This document shows, piece after piece, positions 36,400 to 47,924 of a stretch of 64,000 bases of DNA. The stretch lies in contig OZ017797.1 of the NCBI GenBank assembly GCA_963969395.1, forward strand, positions 32,054,001 to 32,118,000. Reading direction: 5' to 3'. How positions within the stretch are numbered: the stretch's first letter is position 1; the number at the start of each line of letters is the position of its first letter. This stretch comes from Pseudoscleropodium purum. Its lineage: Eukaryota; Streptophyta; Bryopsida; Hypnales; Brachytheciaceae. The notes below the pieces were generated by a model that saw nothing but the letters and a program-made list of their open reading frames with translations, ran no database searches and was not told where the DNA came from. Both the position numbers and the translations under genes were made by a program.

Positions 36400-38950
36400 A
36401 GTTAAATTTCTCAAAACGTGAGTACTTACTCTTAAGTAGCAAGAACCGAATCTCATTTCGAACAGGTTTTGACTGAAACAAGCACAGGTTGCCAATGACG
36501 AGCGTGGAGAGTTTAGCATGGCTTCGGTGTTAGCTTTTCAAAATCATAGCCATTTCATATTAAGCACACAAATTTATCTATATATCAGCGTTTATACCAT
36601 GCGAGCGGACACAGTAACAGTCAAAAAGTAAGTAGGAGCAAGCAAGCAGAGGCAAAATGTTCACAGAAAGTGAACAAAGACAGTTTACCAACACGTCCCA
36701 GTTCCTAACCTTCAACGCAAAGCCAAGCAAATAAGTTCTTCTTCTTCCGTGTCTGACGAAACGCTTACAAGATGGTACACGTATCTATCTTCGAAATAGG
36801 AGTGCGAAAAACACCTACAATTGATCGATTCCTGCAGCAATTCGAATGTCGCGGACGCTTTTTCTGGGACGGAGGGAGGATACCGCATTTAGATTTTGCT
36901 CAAAACTCAAAGACATTGAGGTAAACTGCAGTAGGATGGTGAACGTCTGGACATGGCAATCGGCAATCCGGAGTGAGAAAGATTTGGGGATTGTACTTTG
37001 TATGTACAACTTTCAATGCAGTGCAAGTTGTGAAATGATAATATTATCTTGGCTAATCTAGGTCTTGTAACTATTGGGAACAAAGCTGACGGATTCAAAT
37101 GATATAATTTTGATATTTTGATATATGTGATCATGTTTACCAATTATTATATATGAACATCAATGCATGGTGATGTTGCATTGTGTTAACACAAGTATTC
37201 ATCGTCCCACGTCCACTGAGGATTTTTTTTCTACAGAGGTTTGAGAAATCACTTATATAAATGTAATTTCTTTTGGAGTGTGTGTGTTTTTAGAAATTCA
37301 AAAGATATAGAAATTTTAGTTTTCATATCCTTAAATTTATATTGATATACCCATATATATGTATATGTATATGGGCCATGGGACATACGGGACAATTTTG
37401 AATGCCTACGGGAAAGCAAGAATAAGAATATCATATTAATCTCCTATCTAATATCATGAAAAATGAAATGAATCTTTCATGTGATTTTAGTAGAGCTCAT
37501 GCAAATTTCAAAGCTTTGTTACGTTAATTTTACTCTAAGGGTCAAAGAAATGTTGCAAAAGGAAGAAACTAGAGTTCAAGTCAAGGAGAATGTAAATATC
37601 CTACATGTGCAATGATCCTTGAATAAATTAGAGTTCATGTTGTGAACTCATTTCTTCCATAGGTTTCATTCTTTGTCTTCAACTAGGTTTACCAATAATC
37701 TCTACTACAGGCATTTGGTATCCCAATCCAGATGAAATTAATCCAAATAGGGAAAGAAAGTCAACACCAATGTCCTCTATGCTTAAATATTTAGGGAATT
37801 CAAAGTTCAATTCCCAAGAGGAGAAGAGATTTATGGAACTCAAAATCACCTTTCTCTATATATGTTTAGGAAAGAGCAATACTAGTGGAGAAGAGCATGC
37901 CATTCCCTATCCCTATATTTGTTCTTTCTTCGTCCACATGGAGATAGGGATAGGGAGGAATTAAGTACATGGACATAGTAGCAACAGATTACAGTTGTTG
38001 AAAGTTTGTGAGAGAAGGAAGCTATGCTCTTGATGTCCTTCATAAATTCATTGCAAACTGTGTGTGGTTGGTTGAGGTAAAACCTTGTTCTAATGATTCA
38101 AATCTTCACTTCGCTTTTGCTTAGGACTTAGCTTTTATTACTGTGCAAGTGGCAATTGGTTGCATCTTGAGAACCAAGTCCTTCAAAAATTGTAGTCATC
38201 AATGGTTCAGCCCATGCAGAAGTATTTGCAGATTGGCTGGGATTTTGGAAATGAAAATAAATTCTCATATTAGGTTTCACTGCTTTTGTCTGCGGATGAT
38301 CTATTAGTTTGGAAAGCCTCAGTCTGTCAAACTCCAGATTGTAGGCAACGTAACTGCTAAATGTTAAATGCTAAATATGATCAGTTTCCCATCAGTTTCA
38401 AATCTATACAGAGACGACGATCGTATCATAAATCATGTACGCTTGGGTACAAAAAATCTAAATCTTTCATATATTGCAAGTGCAACTGATTATGTTGATC
38501 TCAGTTCCGTATAATTTCCAATTTCTTTCAATCGACTACGTCTGATACACTGTATCATACCCCAGTCAAATCCATGCTAACCAAGCTCTTCAGTACTGGG
38601 ATTACTCCAGTCAGATCGTCATTTGCTGACTAGAGCTGAGAACCCGAGCCTGAGAAAGCTTCTCCGTGCATTAGTAATCAATCTACTGAGTTATTTCAGT
38701 GATATATGACTCTTTGCTACTCGGGAATCCAGTCACTTCGGCGAACTCATAACACCTGAAGCGATTTTTTCAGGTGATGCAATTTCACGATGTTTCGCCG
38801 TATCGGTTCCAATATACGAGTTCCCGAGAGGAATTGTGTGTCTTGGTTATTGTTGACGTGATCACAGTCTAAGTGGAAACGACCACACTCACAGTCCCAC
38901 ATCATGCATTTTCGCATCAGTTGCAACTTGCAAGTCTATGACATAGATGA
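36400..38950. other. Intergenic region between B3 copies C and A
   Basis: No gene is supported. About 37.1-38.0 kb is AT-rich with a TATATATG-type tract near 37350-37372. The stretch 38.4-38.95 kb is less AT-rich and forms the upstream flank of the intact B3 gene. Confidence 0.45.
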
Positions 38951-39010
38951 TACAATCATTTCACAGATTAATTGCGTGATTATCACCAAGAGAGGTAAAA
39001 TGTCTAAATC

Positions 39011-39346
39011 TTGCCGATCGACGTCAGCAAACTCACACCAATTATAGCGCTGTCACCCAGGTCATCCACCTCATCTGATTTAAGTTCACCAGACCTGCGC
39101 TCTGAAGGTACTGGAACTCCTCAGTCTCTCAATCCTCATATTTTGAGCTCTTCCATCTACCACTTCTCACTTCAAAAAAATTTGGCCATCCGTAATTTGA
39201 AACAAGTTCCTGTTGTTTCTGAGCTCTTCATTCTGAGAAGAGGATTCAATAGAGAAACTCTTCATCTGGAGCTCGAGACTGCGAGAGTGAAGCCACTTCC
39301 TCAAAGTGCGTGTTTTGAAGACTTCAACTGCGGAATTACCAGCTAG
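39011..39346 (+). other. Leader ORF ending 4 bp before the intact B3 gene, in the same frame
   Basis: A 111-codon frame ends with TAG at 39344-39346 and the B3 ATG follows at 39350 in the same reading frame. Its sequence (Ser/Pro/Leu-rich, no domain) resembles no protein that I know. The DNA is conserved with the 5' flank of copy B but the ORF is not, so it is more likely a 5' UTR, possibly with an upstream ORF, than a separate gene. Confidence 0.25.
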
Positions 39347-39349
39347 TTG

Positions 39350-40682
39350 ATGCAACGATCAATGGCCAGAAGCAACAAGAAGCTGGTGCCTTTGAGCGCT
39401 GATGACAAACCCCGTGTCATTCGCGAGTTGCAGGGGAGCATTCATTTTGAGACGACCCTCACAGCGGCAACTGCATCGAGCTGCAGTGGATTAGTATGTA
39501 TTGCAAGTTGGAACCCCAATAGCATTACTTTGATTTCCAAATTTGCATCTCCTCATCTCTGTTGATGATTTGCTAGAGAGCGTTAATGATGCAAATTATA
39601 CCAGTTGATAATCCGTGAGACTCGTGTAATTCTGTGGCGCAGCTGAAAGTTTTTGCAAGCTTTAGGATGCTTCCGGTAATCTGATTTTCCAAATGTTTTG
39701 ACCCTTTCATCCCGCAGACCATACCTTCTTGGTTTGTCCGAGACCATGGTGACAAAGTCCGAAGATCGGCTCTTCTTCGAACGGAGTTGTTCACCAAACC
39801 CTGGCCTGTGAATCTCTCCATTTGGTGTCCTTCTCTGACTATGACTCAAGTGAAATTCGCTGGAGGGTGGCAAGCGTTCGCAACTTCCAATGGTTTCTTG
39901 GAAGGTGATGTGCTAATTTTCGTTCTGACGGCAATGTCCGAGTTCAAGGTCTACTTATTTCGCGGCATTGAGAATAAAAATCCTCCTCCCAAGCGAAGGA
40001 GGTCGACTTCTACCTCCGGTCGTTCACAGAAGAAAGCCAAGTCGCGAAATTATGAACGCAGAGATGAGCAAATGGGTGCTGAAGAAGAGAGAGGTGACAA
40101 AAGTGCGAATGGCTTAAACAGGGAGTCCAGAGCAGTCTACGATTCTGCCATTGCTCCCATTCCTCCTTCTGACAGTATAGTTAGTTCGCAACACCTGCCG
40201 AGCTTCTGGAAGACACTAACAGCCAGCAATGTCTGTCCGAACGCAGGAGCTGCCTTGGTAAGATCTGTGCGTGTGCAACCTAAGTCACAATTCTTCACAA
40301 CTAGGATGTGTGTGTATGCACGGATGGAGTCGATCTGAAGAGTGAGTTCAATATAATGCACTGATACATGCTTGTGGTGCAGGAGTTTCCTGAGGACTTT
40401 TGGAGGACTTATGGCAGCCGAATTCACTCCGTGGTCAAGCTGCAAGGGATTCAGGAACAGTCCCCTGTCCGAACAATGACTTGCTGCGCCAGCCTTGGTA
40501 AACTCACTCGACACTACTTGAGAGCTGAGTGGCGAGCCTTCGTCACTGAAAATCATCTTCACGAAGGGCAACAGCTTCTCTTCACTCTTTCCGCGGACTC
40601 CTTCTTCGTCGTCCGAGAACGAAGTGCATTGATAGCCAGTGTTCATACAATCGAGCATGACAGACAGATGGGTTACCCGTAG
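39350..40682 (+). CDS. Two-B3-domain DNA-binding protein, copy A (intact)
   Basis: The product is a probable nuclear sequence-specific DNA-binding protein. Exons 39350-39493, 39718-40257 and 40383-40682 join in phase 0 with GT/AG introns to give 327 aa. Exon 1 encodes a short lead (MARSNKKLVPLSADDKP) and the first strand of B3 domain 1 (LQGSIHFETTLTA). Exon 2 completes domain 1 (PSWFVRDHGDKVRRSALLRT, WPVNLSIW, FAGGWQAFATSNGFLEGD, VLIFVL). It continues with a basic linker (PPPKRRRSTST, KKAKSRNYERRDE) that could serve as a nuclear signal, then starts domain 2 (FWKTLTASNV). Exon 3 completes it (EFPEDFWRTYGSR, AEWRAFVTENHLHEGQQLLF, FFVVRERS). The ATG at 39350 is chosen because an in-frame TAG lies just upstream. 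It is the only undamaged member of the local triplet. The B3 subfamily (REM-like) is uncertain. Confidence 0.82.
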
Positions 40683-40708
40683 CTTCGCTGTGTCTAGCTG
40701 CTGACTGG

Positions 40709-40928
40709 GATATACCGACAGCACTATGGGAATTTTATTTGAATTCCAGGATGCTTGATACATGCATTTTGTAATACTGTAAATTAGCCTGTGGTCCCTT
40801 TTTAGTATGTAATTTTGGGTTATACCAACAGTACTTTGGGAATTCTTTTTTAATTCCAGGCTGCTTAGTACATGCTTGTTATAGTACTGCAAGTTAGCCT
40901 CTGATCCCTTTTTAGTATGTAAATTTTG
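40709..40928 (+). repeat. 110 bp tandem duplication in the 3' flank of the intact B3 gene
   Basis: Two adjacent copies start at about 40709 and 40819 (period 110 bp). Both contain TATACC, GGGAATT, AATTCCAGG, TACATGC, and CCCTTTTTAGTATGTAA near the end. They are diverged by roughly 15-20 percent. The same unit occurs once in the 3' flank of copy B (about 31170-31260, minus strand). Confidence 0.85.
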
Positions 40929-40929
40929 G

Positions 40930-41835
40930 CGGATTGACAGTGCTTTGTCTTCGTGATTGGTGCCCAGCATATGTCGACAAGGTAGTATGGCACCACGTGA
41001 ATTTCTTTGTCGTGCGTTTCTGAATTCTTCATCTGCTGCGTGTGTGTGTGTGTGGGGGGGGGAGGCTGAGCACCCGGCTAAGCATTGTTTTCAACTCATC
41101 TAATTCATCCAAAGAGGCAGTTTTCTCAACCAGTGATGATTTGGAAGGTGGGTAGCAAAATACATTGGCAATGTATGGACATTCAAATAGCAGTGCAAAG
41201 CTAGATTCATACATACGTCTTCTGAATTTTCAATTTGTGGAGCAAAAGCCACGTTGAGGAGACATAGTAGTTACACAAGCAGGCATAGTTACGTAGTTAC
41301 ACAGTAACAGTCAAGGAGCAAGCAGGAGCAAGCAGAAGCCACAATACAAGAAAAATACCAAATTGTTTTGTACACTGCGGTTACCATCACATGTCAGTTC
41401 CTAACCTGCAAAGTAAATAATTTATCACTGCACAATAAATTTCTAAAAAGCTATCAATTTTTTGGTCTTAAAAAAAAGGTGAAAAAAATCATGCCACAAA
41501 TTGAAATCGGGGTCCAAATGAGGTAATAGGACCCAATCGCAACATGCTTTCCAATGCTTATTGGACTACTTTGGTTGGGAGTTAGAATTTCATCTTTGTT
41601 TATTTAGCTCTTGGAATCCCTATACATTCATCTATGTCTTCATCTATCTATTTATTGTCCATGAACATCATTAAAGTTGCTATTCTACATTCAATTTAGC
41701 ATAATTTTCATCCATTTTATGTTTCATTAAGCACATTAAACATTGGTTATAGTATTTAATTTGAACTTTTTTTGTACCTAATTTAGATGAAATAATGACA
41801 TCATAGACTATACAATATTCAAATATGACACAATT
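40930..41835. other. Downstream flank of the B3 gene, no gene seen
   Basis: The stretch contains a (TG)n then G-run tract at about 41037-41062 and unique sequence, becoming AT-rich after 41.4 kb. Confidence 0.45.
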
Positions 41836-42544
41836 AGGTTGTTGCAAGAAACACTTGCTCTATTTTTTGTCCCCTTGGTTTTAAACAGGTGATTTTTGGT
41901 TCATGACTTTTGCCTTGTATGTCTGTTTTCTATGAAATTTGAAGGGAATATATATGTAATAGTTCTAGATATTGAATAATTTTTTCCAATTTTTAAAAAT
42001 TTATTGACTATTTATAAATAAATTTTGATTGGATGTCTATCTTGGCTATTTTAGGGTTTTTAAGTACAATTTTCAACCCAAAAATATGAATTTGAAAGTC
42101 TAAATTGGAATACAACGATTTATACTAAAGATATACAAATGTATGAGAGATTTTTTAAAAGTAACAAATTGTCCACCTTCTACATGTGCTCAAAGTGCAC
42201 TATCTAGGTACATGTGTAGAGGACACAAGTTTTATTTGCCAAAGATGAAAAATGGTTGAAAAGGAGCACCTTCAAGTTAGAAAAAATATCCTTCTTTCTT
42301 TGAATTTTTTTTATCTGTTTTCTAAAAATAAAATTCCAAATTATCTATTTTTTTGCATTTTTATAGGTCTCTTTTGTTGTGCATAATTTTTAGTGATAAA
42401 TTTTTCTAGGCCTAAATTTTCATACATATGCTATTTTGAATGCTTTACAAATTATCCATATTTTCTTTTATTCCAAAAGTCACAATATTTTAGTACTCAA
42501 GCCATTTTGAGCCCAAAATGGTAGGTATTTCTTGCAACTATCCT
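41836..42544 (+). mobile_element. TIR element (MITE-like), about 709 bp, copy 1
   Basis: The left end AGGTTGTTGCAAGAAACACT (41836) and the right end, reverse complement AGGATAGTTGCAAGAAATAC (42544), are imperfect inverted repeats. The interior has no ORF. It aligns in reverse orientation with 47190-47922: shared blocks on this strand include TATTGAATAATTTTTTC, ACTATTTATAA, TGTCCCCTTG and, near the right end, TCTCTTTTGTTG and GAGCCC. Confidence 0.78.
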
Positions 42545-42954
42545 GGTACTATAACATTTATAATTAATGAGGCATGCTTTTTTTGGACAAATTAAAAAAC
42601 TTGAGCTATACAATGAATAATGGTTCCCCAAAAGCAATGGTTACATCAAAGGTGGCTTTTATTACCTTATTTGGCACCATTATGGAAACCTTCAAGTGTT
42701 TTCTAGGGAGACTTTTTGTCCTTTTGGAGGTTAACATTTAAAACTTATTACACTCAAATACGTAAATTTATGAGTAAAATACATCACTATTTTGGAGCTT
42801 TTCAAATAGGTAAGAGATGTAACACTCATGTGAATTCAAGACAAGAAACCCATATTTTATGTAATGAGCCCAATTTTTTCAGCTCAACACACTAATTTAG
42901 GTGATATCCAATACAACAAATCCATATTTTTATACCAACAAAATTTTATAGTTA

Positions 42955-43255
42955 ATAGTTTTTTGCTCTTTGCAATAGAAATGGCATTTTTGAATGGTTC
43001 TTGATAGAAAAAAGGCCTTGGAACTTTGGGAATTAGCAACATATCATAATATGTACAAGTCTTGTACATAATTCATTTTGTATCAATAGTTATGATTTTT
43101 ATTTATTTAAGAAAATATTTTTGTTGAAGAACAATGACAACTTCAAGTGCAAGATTTGTTCCACTTCTTGAGTTCTTCAAGACCCTCTTATTGATATTGA
43201 TCAGAGTTTTAGTAATTTTTTGTAGAAACAAATTATGTATATTGCATCTTATACT
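42955..43255 (+). repeat. Dispersed repeat, roughly 300 bp, copy 2 (copy 1 at 25.24 kb)
   Basis: It is the diverged direct-orientation partner of 25239-25550 and lies 410 bp right of the TIR element copy 1. It has no coding content. Confidence 0.8.
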
Positions 43256-43259
43256 TAAT

Positions 43260-44110
43260 CCTTAAACATCAATGAAGATGTTTGGCATCCAATGGATGAT
43301 AGGGATTTCTTCTAGCAGGGTAGAAATTCAACTATTCATCCTCAAATCTTGTTGAAAAGAAGGGTGGTCTCTACAATAGTTTGACTTCTAATAAGTACTT
43401 TTGCAAATTTTAAGTCAATGATTCATACGGTAATAAAAAAGTCACCCCTTTGTCTTTTAAGGGTTAATAATGAAAATTTGTGTATGACTGTCATTATTAT
43501 TATCTAATATCTATTATTTTTTGTTGATGGATATTTTCAATTTAGATGGCATACACTTTGTAGAATTTCTTATGAATCCCCCTCAAGAAAAATCCTCAAC
43601 CTCTGATTTAACTTGTTTTGGAAAACCAACAACTTTAAGCAATTGTTGTCAATTTGCCGTCAATTCTTTCAAAAACATTGAATCCTCCTTCCCTGCCGTT
43701 ATTTTAAAACATGGGTATTATACAGATATTTATGATTACCTCATAGTGACATGGAATATAATACATGGAATACATATGGATATTATATATGAATATTTGT
43801 ATAGTACAATGTATAGACATGAGTATTGATATGAAATATGGAATACTAATACTGATGACATGTATAATGTTGATAGACTATATTGATTGCAATCACAACA
43901 ATTTAAAAAATATATAAATATTGAGTGGAGGTGGATTATCAATTGTTTCACAAGCAATTAATTCATTTTTCAAGTGAGTGAGGGGTGGCAGTTAGTCACA
44001 ATGTGCTCAAAATTCATTGTATGATTTACTTTGAAAACCATACAGTGAGGCTTCTTTTCAATGTATTGTGATAATAAAGTCTCAAATTTGTTGTATTCTC
44101 AGTTTCATTG
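43260..44110. other. AT-rich spacer, no gene seen
   Basis: One 102-codon frame at 43521-43829 has no recognisable features and AT-driven composition. GTATGATTTACTTTGAAAACCA at about 44021-44042 (first 20 bases GTATGATTTACTTTGAAAAC) recurs as GTATGGTTTACTTTGAAAAC at about 44519. Confidence 0.4.
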
Positions 44111-44204
44111 AGATTTAGAATTTCAAAATTTTAATATTTTCATGCCTCCCCCCCTTCTTGTAATTTTCAGAAATCAACTTGTTGACAATCAATATGGGAC
44201 AATT

Positions 44205-44350
44205 CATCTCGTATTTGTATCTGGTTCTATATCTGTATCTAGCATTGTATCCATATCTAGTATTGTATCCATATTGTATCCGTATCTGGTACCCATATTC
44301 AATAATCAATACATATTCGTATGCAGTACTATATCCATATCCAATATTCA
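44205..44350 (+). repeat. GTATCCATATCTA-type imperfect tandem repeat
   Basis: Hexamer-based repeats of the form TATC(C/T)(A/G) and GTATCTG run for about 140 bp. Read on the minus strand they give a Tyr-rich repetitive peptide (GYQIRIQYGYNTRYGYNARY), which is better explained by the DNA repeat than by a gene. Confidence 0.8.
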
Positions 44351-44399
44351 TTTCGACGGCTCAGATTAAATCTCACAAGATCAATAGCTTGTGATTTTT

Positions 44400-47180
44400 T
44401 GAGAAATCAATAGCAATTTCAAGGATAAGCATTTAAAAAAAATCAATGGCTTGTAAATTTTTTGAAGGAGGGGGGGCAACTAATAAAAACCAAGTGGTAC
44501 CTCTCTTTTTAGTAGATAGTATGGTTTACTTTGAAAACCAATCACTTATAAACAAAAATTGCTTTTGAGTGAATTTAAAAAAAAAATTGATTAAATATGT
44601 CATATACAACAAATTTCATTCTGCCCGTGCAATTTTAGCTTTTATTTATCATTCAATGTGGTATGGCTCTTTGGAAAAAAAATTTACAAAACCAATGTCA
44701 TTGGGAGTCATTGGACAATACAATGCTATTCAATCACTTGCAATTGATGTAGAGTATTGTATTTGAACTAATGGCTTTACTCCTAATGTTTCAATACATT
44801 TTTTCATCAAAATTCAATGAAAGCTACCATTTTTTATTACAAAGAGAAAAAATTATTAAAAATTATTTTTCATGTATATCAATTTATAGAATCTTGCATT
44901 AGACTAGTATAAAAATGTGTAAAAAAGAAATTTCAAAAACTTTGATTGTATCATTTCAAGATATTGTGTTTTGAATTGAAGAATTTGGATTTTTTGGAAC
45001 CTTCTATAAGTAGATTATTTGACTAAGGTAGTTGTAAGAAACACTTGTTAAGACAAAAATGTTAGAAGTTTCTTACAACTAATCATTTTGAATCCTCACT
45101 TAACCCCCAAACACCCAAGCAACCATTTTTTGGTTGTTGCCCAACTTAAGGCAGTATCTTTGGGTGGAAAAAACTTTTTCTAATTTTTAAAAATTTTAAA
45201 TATTGGGCTGTCTTTCTTTAATTATACTCAAAATTAAGATTGTTGTGGTCAAACAAAAATTATAAGAGAAATAACACAAAGCATTTAAAATTTGCCTAGT
45301 TTTGAAAAATCGACTATTTGGGAAAAGTACTCGTTTTTTCAATATAAGATCTTATGTATTTTTTTACAAGTCAATAGAAACCACAATTTTAGCCAATCAA
45401 AAAAATTCAAATGTTAAAGAGGGAAATTGTATTTTTGATGAATTTTTGAAGAAATATCTTCAAATTTCATTTGAAGAAAATCTAAAAATAATTTTATAAT
45501 TTGAAATGGATGAATACTTTCTAATTTTTGTATTTCACATTATCTATGTTGATGCAAACTTCAAAAAAGTTATGAAACTTATATTTTATAACACATTTGA
45601 GTTTGTTCAAATTCATTGAGCTTTTACGGATGAGATTATCAATTTTGTATAACTGATTTTGATTTAAAAATATTCATGTTAAAAAATTGAATTTCTCATT
45701 GCTACTAAGTCCAAACATAATAAATAAATTTTTTCCATTTAACAAAAGTATTTTTGGTGAGAAACAAGAAATTAAAAAATATATTTTGGATTTTGGTGAT
45801 TTTTTAGTGTTGCTTGGTGAACTCCATTTTGGGCTTAGGGTTGTATAACTTTTATTTGTAGGCACCAATTAAAATTAAAATTATATTTCCAAAAAAACTA
45901 TTGTGTTTTCTACCTATAAAAAAAATTTAAGAAATTGTATCAAAATTTGAGATCATAAGAACCTATTCAAATCTTTCCAGCATCTTCTAATAGAACACTT
46001 GGAAGTTTAGGAGTGAACTTGCTGAGTCAAAAATGACTTACATGAATTTTCAATAGTCAATGATTTTTTAGTTGAATTTTTGTGAACAACTCTTTTGATC
46101 TTGTCATGTACGGGATAAAAATATAGTAATGAGTACAAATGAGTGCCATTACATGGGGGTATGTATTAGATGTGCTAAAGATTTGAACTAGAAGGTGAAT
46201 TGATTTTAGAGTATTAGTAATTAAGCTTATTACATGAAATGTTTAGTTTTTAAATCTGATTACAATTCCTAAACCAAAGATAAATATGTTGTTGAATCTA
46301 AAATAAGAAGACTACTTAAAAAACCCATTTTAATTACAAAAGGTTTCAAAAAAGAATTTACAACTAAAAAGATCATTGTCCTTGTTATTATTTTGAATTT
46401 TACATACTATCACATTGTGATTGAGTAGTAGTTTATTAATTCATTCAATTAAATCATAGAGTGTCTTAAAGAAGATGTGCTACAATTTTGAGAATCTCCT
46501 TTCAATTTGCCACCTACATCTCACCACCAACTTAAGTAATTTCAATAAAAAGATGTTTAAATGATTAATTGAATGATTTTGGAACAAGTTTCTATTAAAC
46601 AATTTAATGTGTTCTTTGTTGATGAACTTGATAAGGTATATATTCTAACCAAAAAGTGAATCCCATATTTTTTTCATAAAAGAAAATTTTGACATCCATT
46701 TTAAAATTACTTTTTGGATTACCTTGACTATCGCGTATGGTACATAATTGAATAACATTTATTAATGCATGTTTATTTGTTTTTATTAAATTTGAGCTCT
46801 TCTATCCTTTGTTTTTTATACTTGATCTCATATTCCATGTTATTTTTTGCCATTTAATAAAACTTATAAAGTTGAATTTCCATATTTAATTTCAACTCCA
46901 CTTGGAAATATTATAGAAATGGTTAATCTTGTAATAAAAACTCTTACAAGCATGGGGATTTGGATTACACTAATATGATGTCCTATATAATCTTGCACTT
47001 CATTAGAAAAGTTTTGAGGGCTCTGAGAGACTGTTTTGGGCTTGTTTCCTCACAACAAAGGGAACGGCCAACTGTCACTAAAAATTTATAAAAATAAAAT
47101 AAAAAAATAAAAAAATTCTTCAAATGCATAACAAAGTTGGAAAAAAATGGAAAATGACATGGCAGGATCTTGGTCATGTT
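44400..47180. other. AT-rich gene-free spacer
   Basis: No gene is supported. Apart from the 53 bp hairpin at 45029-45081, only A/T runs and short random frames are seen. Confidence 0.45.
45029..45081. mobile_element. 53 bp hairpin made of two element ends
   Basis: TAGTTGTAAGAAAC at 45029-45042 and its exact complement at 45068-45081 are separated by 25 bp that begin ACTTGTTAAG. The arm is the terminal motif of the 0.7 kb TIR elements nearby (GTTGCAAGAAACACTTG). It fits a copy whose whole interior has been deleted. Confidence 0.7.
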
Positions 47181-47189
47181 AGATTGTTG

Positions 47190-47922
47190 CGTAGTTGCAA
47201 GAAACACTTGCCATTTGGGGCTCAAAATAGCCTTACTACTAGAGTTTCGTGACTTTTGAAATAAAAATTTAAGAAATAAAAGAAAATATAGATCATTTGT
47301 GAAGCATTAAAAATAGAATATATGTAAAAATTCAAGCCTAAAAAATTTTATCTCTAAAAGTCATATCCAACAAAAGAGACCTAGAAAAATGCAAGAAAAT
47401 AGATACTTTTGAATTTGATTTTTAGAAAATATTAAAAAAAATTAAAAGAATTTTAAAAAGAATGAATTTTTCTAATCTTCTCTCTCATCCCATGTAAACA
47501 AAAAATTTATCATAAATTTTTTTTCCCTTCTTCATGGTGCTTGTACAAATAGTGTCCACTTTCAATCCATGTGTAGCCCTTATACTAGGTTTCATTGCCA
47601 AAAATCTCATCAAAAGTCTTTAGAATGTTATCCCACCTACAACAAGTCAAAATCCTGGCTTCAAAATCGCATTTTTGGTCCCCAAATAGAATTGAGAACT
47701 CCCAAAACAACCAAAGTAGACACCCAATCGGAACCACCTTATAAATAGTAAATTATTATTTTTTTAAATTGAAAAAATTATTGAATGTCTAGATCAACAA
47801 CATGCACCTCTCTTCTAGATTTAAGCTAAAATGGACTAAACCACAAAAGTTATGAGGAGAAAACACCTCCATGAAGATCAAGGGGACATACAAAAAAGAC
47901 AAGTGTTTCTTACAATCACCCT
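47190..47922 (-). mobile_element. TIR element (MITE-like), about 733 bp, copy 2, inverted
   Basis: The left end GTAGTTGCAAGAAACACTTG (about 47190) and the right end, reverse complement GGTGATTGTAAGAAACACTT (about 47922), form inverted repeats. The interior is the reverse complement of the element at 41836-42544. Exact ends and target-site duplication are uncertain because the ends contain small indels. No ORF. Confidence 0.75.
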
Positions 47923-47924
47923 GC

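Noticed and set aside
40137..40970. A 277-codon open frame on the minus strand, the longest single open frame in the window
   Set aside because: It lies antisense to the second B3 domain and 3' flank of the intact B3 gene, has no domain-like pattern, and is explained by the sense coding bias and tandem repeat.
44115..44351. A Tyr-rich repetitive 78-residue peptide on the minus strand
   Set aside because: The peptide repeat follows directly from a hexamer-type DNA repeat and there are no gene signals.
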